Source: Patagioenas fasciata
Taxonomy: Eukaryota > Chordata > Aves > Columbiformes > Columbidae
Direction: 5' to 3'
Assembly (NCBI RefSeq): GCF_037038585.1
Contig: NC_092560.1
Span: 62,500,049-62,564,048, forward strand
Length of the DNA stretch: 64,000 nucleotides
Below the pieces are notes generated by a model that searched no databases, was not told where the DNA came from, and saw only the letters and a program-made list of their open reading frames with translations. Positions within the stretch are counted from its first letter, which is position 1; the number at the start of each line of letters is the position of its first letter. Shown one piece after another: positions 60,901 through 64,000 of this stretch. The translations under genes were made by a program, and so were the position numbers.

Positions 60901-63900
60901 TCAGGCTGCCATACGTTTTTGTACTGCCCATCCCATTTGTCCTTTTCTACCTACTTCAATTTTTCCTTCATTTTCCTATTACAAGAAAAGAAGAACTGGA
61001 ATACTTTTTAATGCTTCATAACTCCTTGTCAGTTATTTTGTGGCAAAATAGCGGTTGGTGATTCTGCTGTCTGCTTGAGAGATTTAAAGAAGAAGCACTT
61101 AATCTTATTTGCAACTTAATAAATCGTGATAATGTAGACCTTGCACAGGTGATACTAATGAGATAACAGTAATTCATTTATACCGATCATGGTCTGCCCT
61201 ACCAGCAAATATAATGGTAGATAATATGTCTGTATACTGTTTAATGTTATTATGGCCCAAGTTTATGTTAACTTTAATTACAGGTTTAGTCCTTGCTTTT
61301 AGCCTAAAAGCTGTGCTGGGGTATAGTGAGAATATTTGGTTAATAGAAGTAAGTCTGTGGTTGCAAAAGTATGTATGAGTACTTTAAAGTGCTAGGACAC
61401 TTCTCTAGCACTAGCTTACATGAAACAGCCCAGACAGTAGCAGTATAGGCAAGTGAATCCTTCCTGGGATTGTTCACTGAAGCTGTTTAATTTATGAGCA
61501 TACATGTTGACCATATGACCAAGCTCTTGTTTAACACCTGAATTCCACTCTGAGCTATTTAAAAATTGTTCCATTAGCAACGGATTCTGGCACTTGACTT
61601 AGTCCTATCAGCACTGGAGACTTACCAGGAAAGTAATTATTAACTTACATTAAACAGAGTTACAGGCAAACTAGATCTCTCTCAATAGCAACACAGAAAA
61701 TAAAGCAGCTTAAACTACAGAAAGCAGCTTTGAGTAAGCTCAAGAAGGCAAGAAATGGGGAATCTATCCCTGTTAGGAAAGATTTTGAAAAAGAAAATAT
61801 TCAAAGCAGTAATGATTTTCCCAGCCTAAATCTGGGTCACAGAGTCAGCCAAAGAACAATGAATCAATACAATATTTCAAGTTCTGGACAATGTAAGTAA
61901 AGGAACTCTCACAAACGACGTCAGTCAGGATTTTGATATTGCAGTGATTTAAATCCCTATTCGGCACATACTTAACTTCAAGTCTGTGGCTCAATCCAGT
62001 GAATTAGATTGTTATAAAATCAGGCAGATTCTGCAGAAAAAAGGTCAAAAGTACCATTTCTTTTCCTATTAAATAATTCAATTTTAAATACCTCCCCTGC
62101 CCCCTCTGCCCCATCTTATTTAAAATACAAAAAACTTCTAGGTTGATTGTGACTTAGAGGTGGGCATTTTTTCAATATAAAATTTGTGTCTTCCTACACC
62201 CTTATACACCACATATACACACTTATGCTTATATAACATAAAAAGGAGATATATAACATACATACATCAAGTGTATGTATGCATGTTGCATTTTTTCCTG
62301 ATAATAAAATATAAAATCATTATGTTTTCAGGTTGTGTTAAACAATATTTTCTGTCACGCCAGCTCTGTTCTCTGTAAGGCTAGGAGGATTGGGATTTAG
62401 ATGGGAAGTACTACTAAGAAACATTAGCTGATCTGGAACCAAGTGGCTTCAAACACATGTCCTACAGTGCACCCAGCACCATGTGTGCTAAATTTATAAG
62501 GTCTTTGGCTGGTGTCTTTAATCACAGCTAGGATTTCCTTCAGAGCAAGAAAGGCAAAGATTTGGTGTAAATGAAGTGCTGCTTGTGCCTCAGGCTTCCA
62601 TGTGGACTTCCATGACCTGCAGAGATTTGACTCAGGTCTGGTTCATAAGCTGTACCTACTTTGTCACTCTAGCAAATCAACCATAAGGAAGGGTGACCCT
62701 GTGAAACCAATTTCTAGCCAGAGTACTGTAGAACACTAGCTCTCAGAATCCATTTGGATTTTTTTTTTTTTAATTCTAATTTTTATTTTTACTTTTGTTA
62801 TTGATCCTGTTGAAGCTACTGTATCAGACTGAGAACTTCTGCTTTGTGTAGTAGCTACACGTGCTGAGTGCTGTGTTTGAGTCATTGCTTCTTTGCTTGT
62901 CTGAACTGGAAGATGTTCTTTGTGTATCTCATAATGACCTACCCTGCTGACTCATTTGATTAAATCTTTTGAAAAGGACAGTGTTGCTCTTTCCAGTTAG
63001 TAAATCAGACAGTGTTGGTCTGAGGGACATACGAACTAGTTTTGTAAACAAATGCTGCTGGGATTGGATTTTTATCAGCTTTTAAAACCAATTTTCTATC
63101 TTTAAATATAGAACATACTTATTTATATCCAATTATTGCCTATTAGGTGTTGTGTGCAAATAATGTTGTGTGGCTGTGTCTAAAACTGACCTTTCTGGTC
63201 ATTGCTGGAGCAATGCCCAAGAATCAGGGCAGAGGACAAGTAAAGTGGCTTTGCCTCCAGGAAAATGCTGTGAAGCACAGCAAGATGCAGGAAGGGAATT
63301 CTCAGCTGCAGTGGGTACCTCAAAACTCATGACTGGTAACCACTGGAGATCCAGCTCCTGCTGGGAGTTCACCACTGTGTGAATTTGCTCAGAAAGAGCC
63401 CAACAGTTGTGTTTCCTATGGCCCAGACATTTCCCAACATTATATAGCAGCAAATCTGTCCACAGTAGTCCAGAAAGATGGTTTGGATGGGTTTGTGATG
63501 GAGTGCCATCTAAGCAGCAGCAAAGTTCTCTGCAGATGAGTCCTTTTTGTGTAGTTGATCCATATATTTCCAGTTTTGAAAATCATACATTCCTATGGAA
63601 GCTGTTAAAGCTGAAACTCAAGGGTACTCCAGCTTCCTTTATTATCCCTGAAATTGTCACTGATTCAAAGAAAAACCCAAAGCATTCCAAAATGGTTTTT
63701 TCCCCACGGTTTTGGCAATGTAACACTGTTGCTGAAGCTCTCAGTCAGTTAAATGTCTGGAAGACCTTGTAGATATTACACATAATTAAGGCAGCCACTT
63801 CACTTTGTGTCTGATCCAGCAACCAAGTATGATTTGTGCAATTTAGTATGGCAAGAATTAACATGACACATCTGAGGAAACGTGAGACCAACCTCACAGC

Positions 63901-64000
63901 TAATAACACAGAAGATTGTTGATCAAATGAAAACATCTGCAAATGTTATTTTTCTTGTCTTTAACTAAGTATGACACAGATTAAGGCTGAGAGGTTTGTA
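51976..64000. other. Gene desert upstream of PTGER4, right part
   Basis: This is 12 kb of AT-rich sequence without recognisable genes or well-defined transposons. Poly-T tracts lie at 60662-60680 and 62759-62772. The longest open frames (130 codons on minus at 53465-53073, 121 and 122 codons elsewhere) lack domains and show no exon structure. The stretch 57950-58330 is unusually rich in homeobox-type TAAT cores and could be a conserved non-coding element, but this was not tested. Confidence 0.6.

Noticed and set aside
1-64000. CRISPR arrays, operons, tRNA clusters or phage-like systems
   Set aside because: No regularly spaced repeats, no ribosome binding site patterns and no cloverleaf-like tRNA genes were seen; the window is vertebrate nuclear DNA.

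Overview
This is vertebrate nuclear DNA, almost certainly from a bird. The evidence is at least four clear CR1 LINE copies with the avian 3' end (GGTTGGACTAGATGA-type block followed by short ATTCTRTGAT-type units), a solo retroviral LTR of a type I know from neoavian birds, few SINE-like repeats, and a compact vertebrate gene with GT-AG introns. The LTR points to a non-galliform bird. There is no prokaryotic gene organisation.

The only protein-coding gene I can support is PTGER4, the prostaglandin E2 receptor EP4, on the minus strand. The coding sequence is split between 12881-12051 (277 codons, start through TM6) and 4490-3897 (197 codons plus stop, TM7 and cytoplasmic tail), joined in phase 0 across a 7.56 kb intron. 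The predicted protein is 474 aa. A 16-nt 5'UTR stub precedes the ATG behind a probable splice acceptor. The non-coding first exon and promoter should lie in the strong CpG island at about 13.05-14.06 kb. The 3'UTR runs left to AATAAA signals near 2.81 and 2.72 kb. The intron holds a second, smaller CpG island (6.42-6.84 kb) with a near-consensus CTCF site and an AP-1 site.

Left of the gene (1-1262) is the 5' part of a broken betaretrovirus-like endogenous provirus: LTR end, lysine-tRNA-like primer site and gag remnants. It is followed by a GC-rich block of unknown origin up to about 1.85 kb.

Right of the gene, 14-64 kb is a gene desert. In mammals, from general knowledge, the region upstream of PTGER4 is also a large desert, with immune-disease associations and regulatory elements acting on PTGER4. 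The desert here holds several old and younger LINE fragments (37.6-42.9 kb and 49.2-52.0 kb), a solo LTR (48.25-48.82 kb), simple repeats and many poly-T tracts. The best regulatory candidate is a 115-bp cluster at 37.3-37.4 kb with a perfect octamer, a perfect SRF CArG box and a perfect CRE.

Hand counts show T>A and G>C on the plus strand from 15 to 30 kb, with the G excess gone beyond 31 kb. This fits, but does not prove, a non-coding transcript running rightwards from the PTGER4 CpG island. I found no convincing new protein-coding system in this window.
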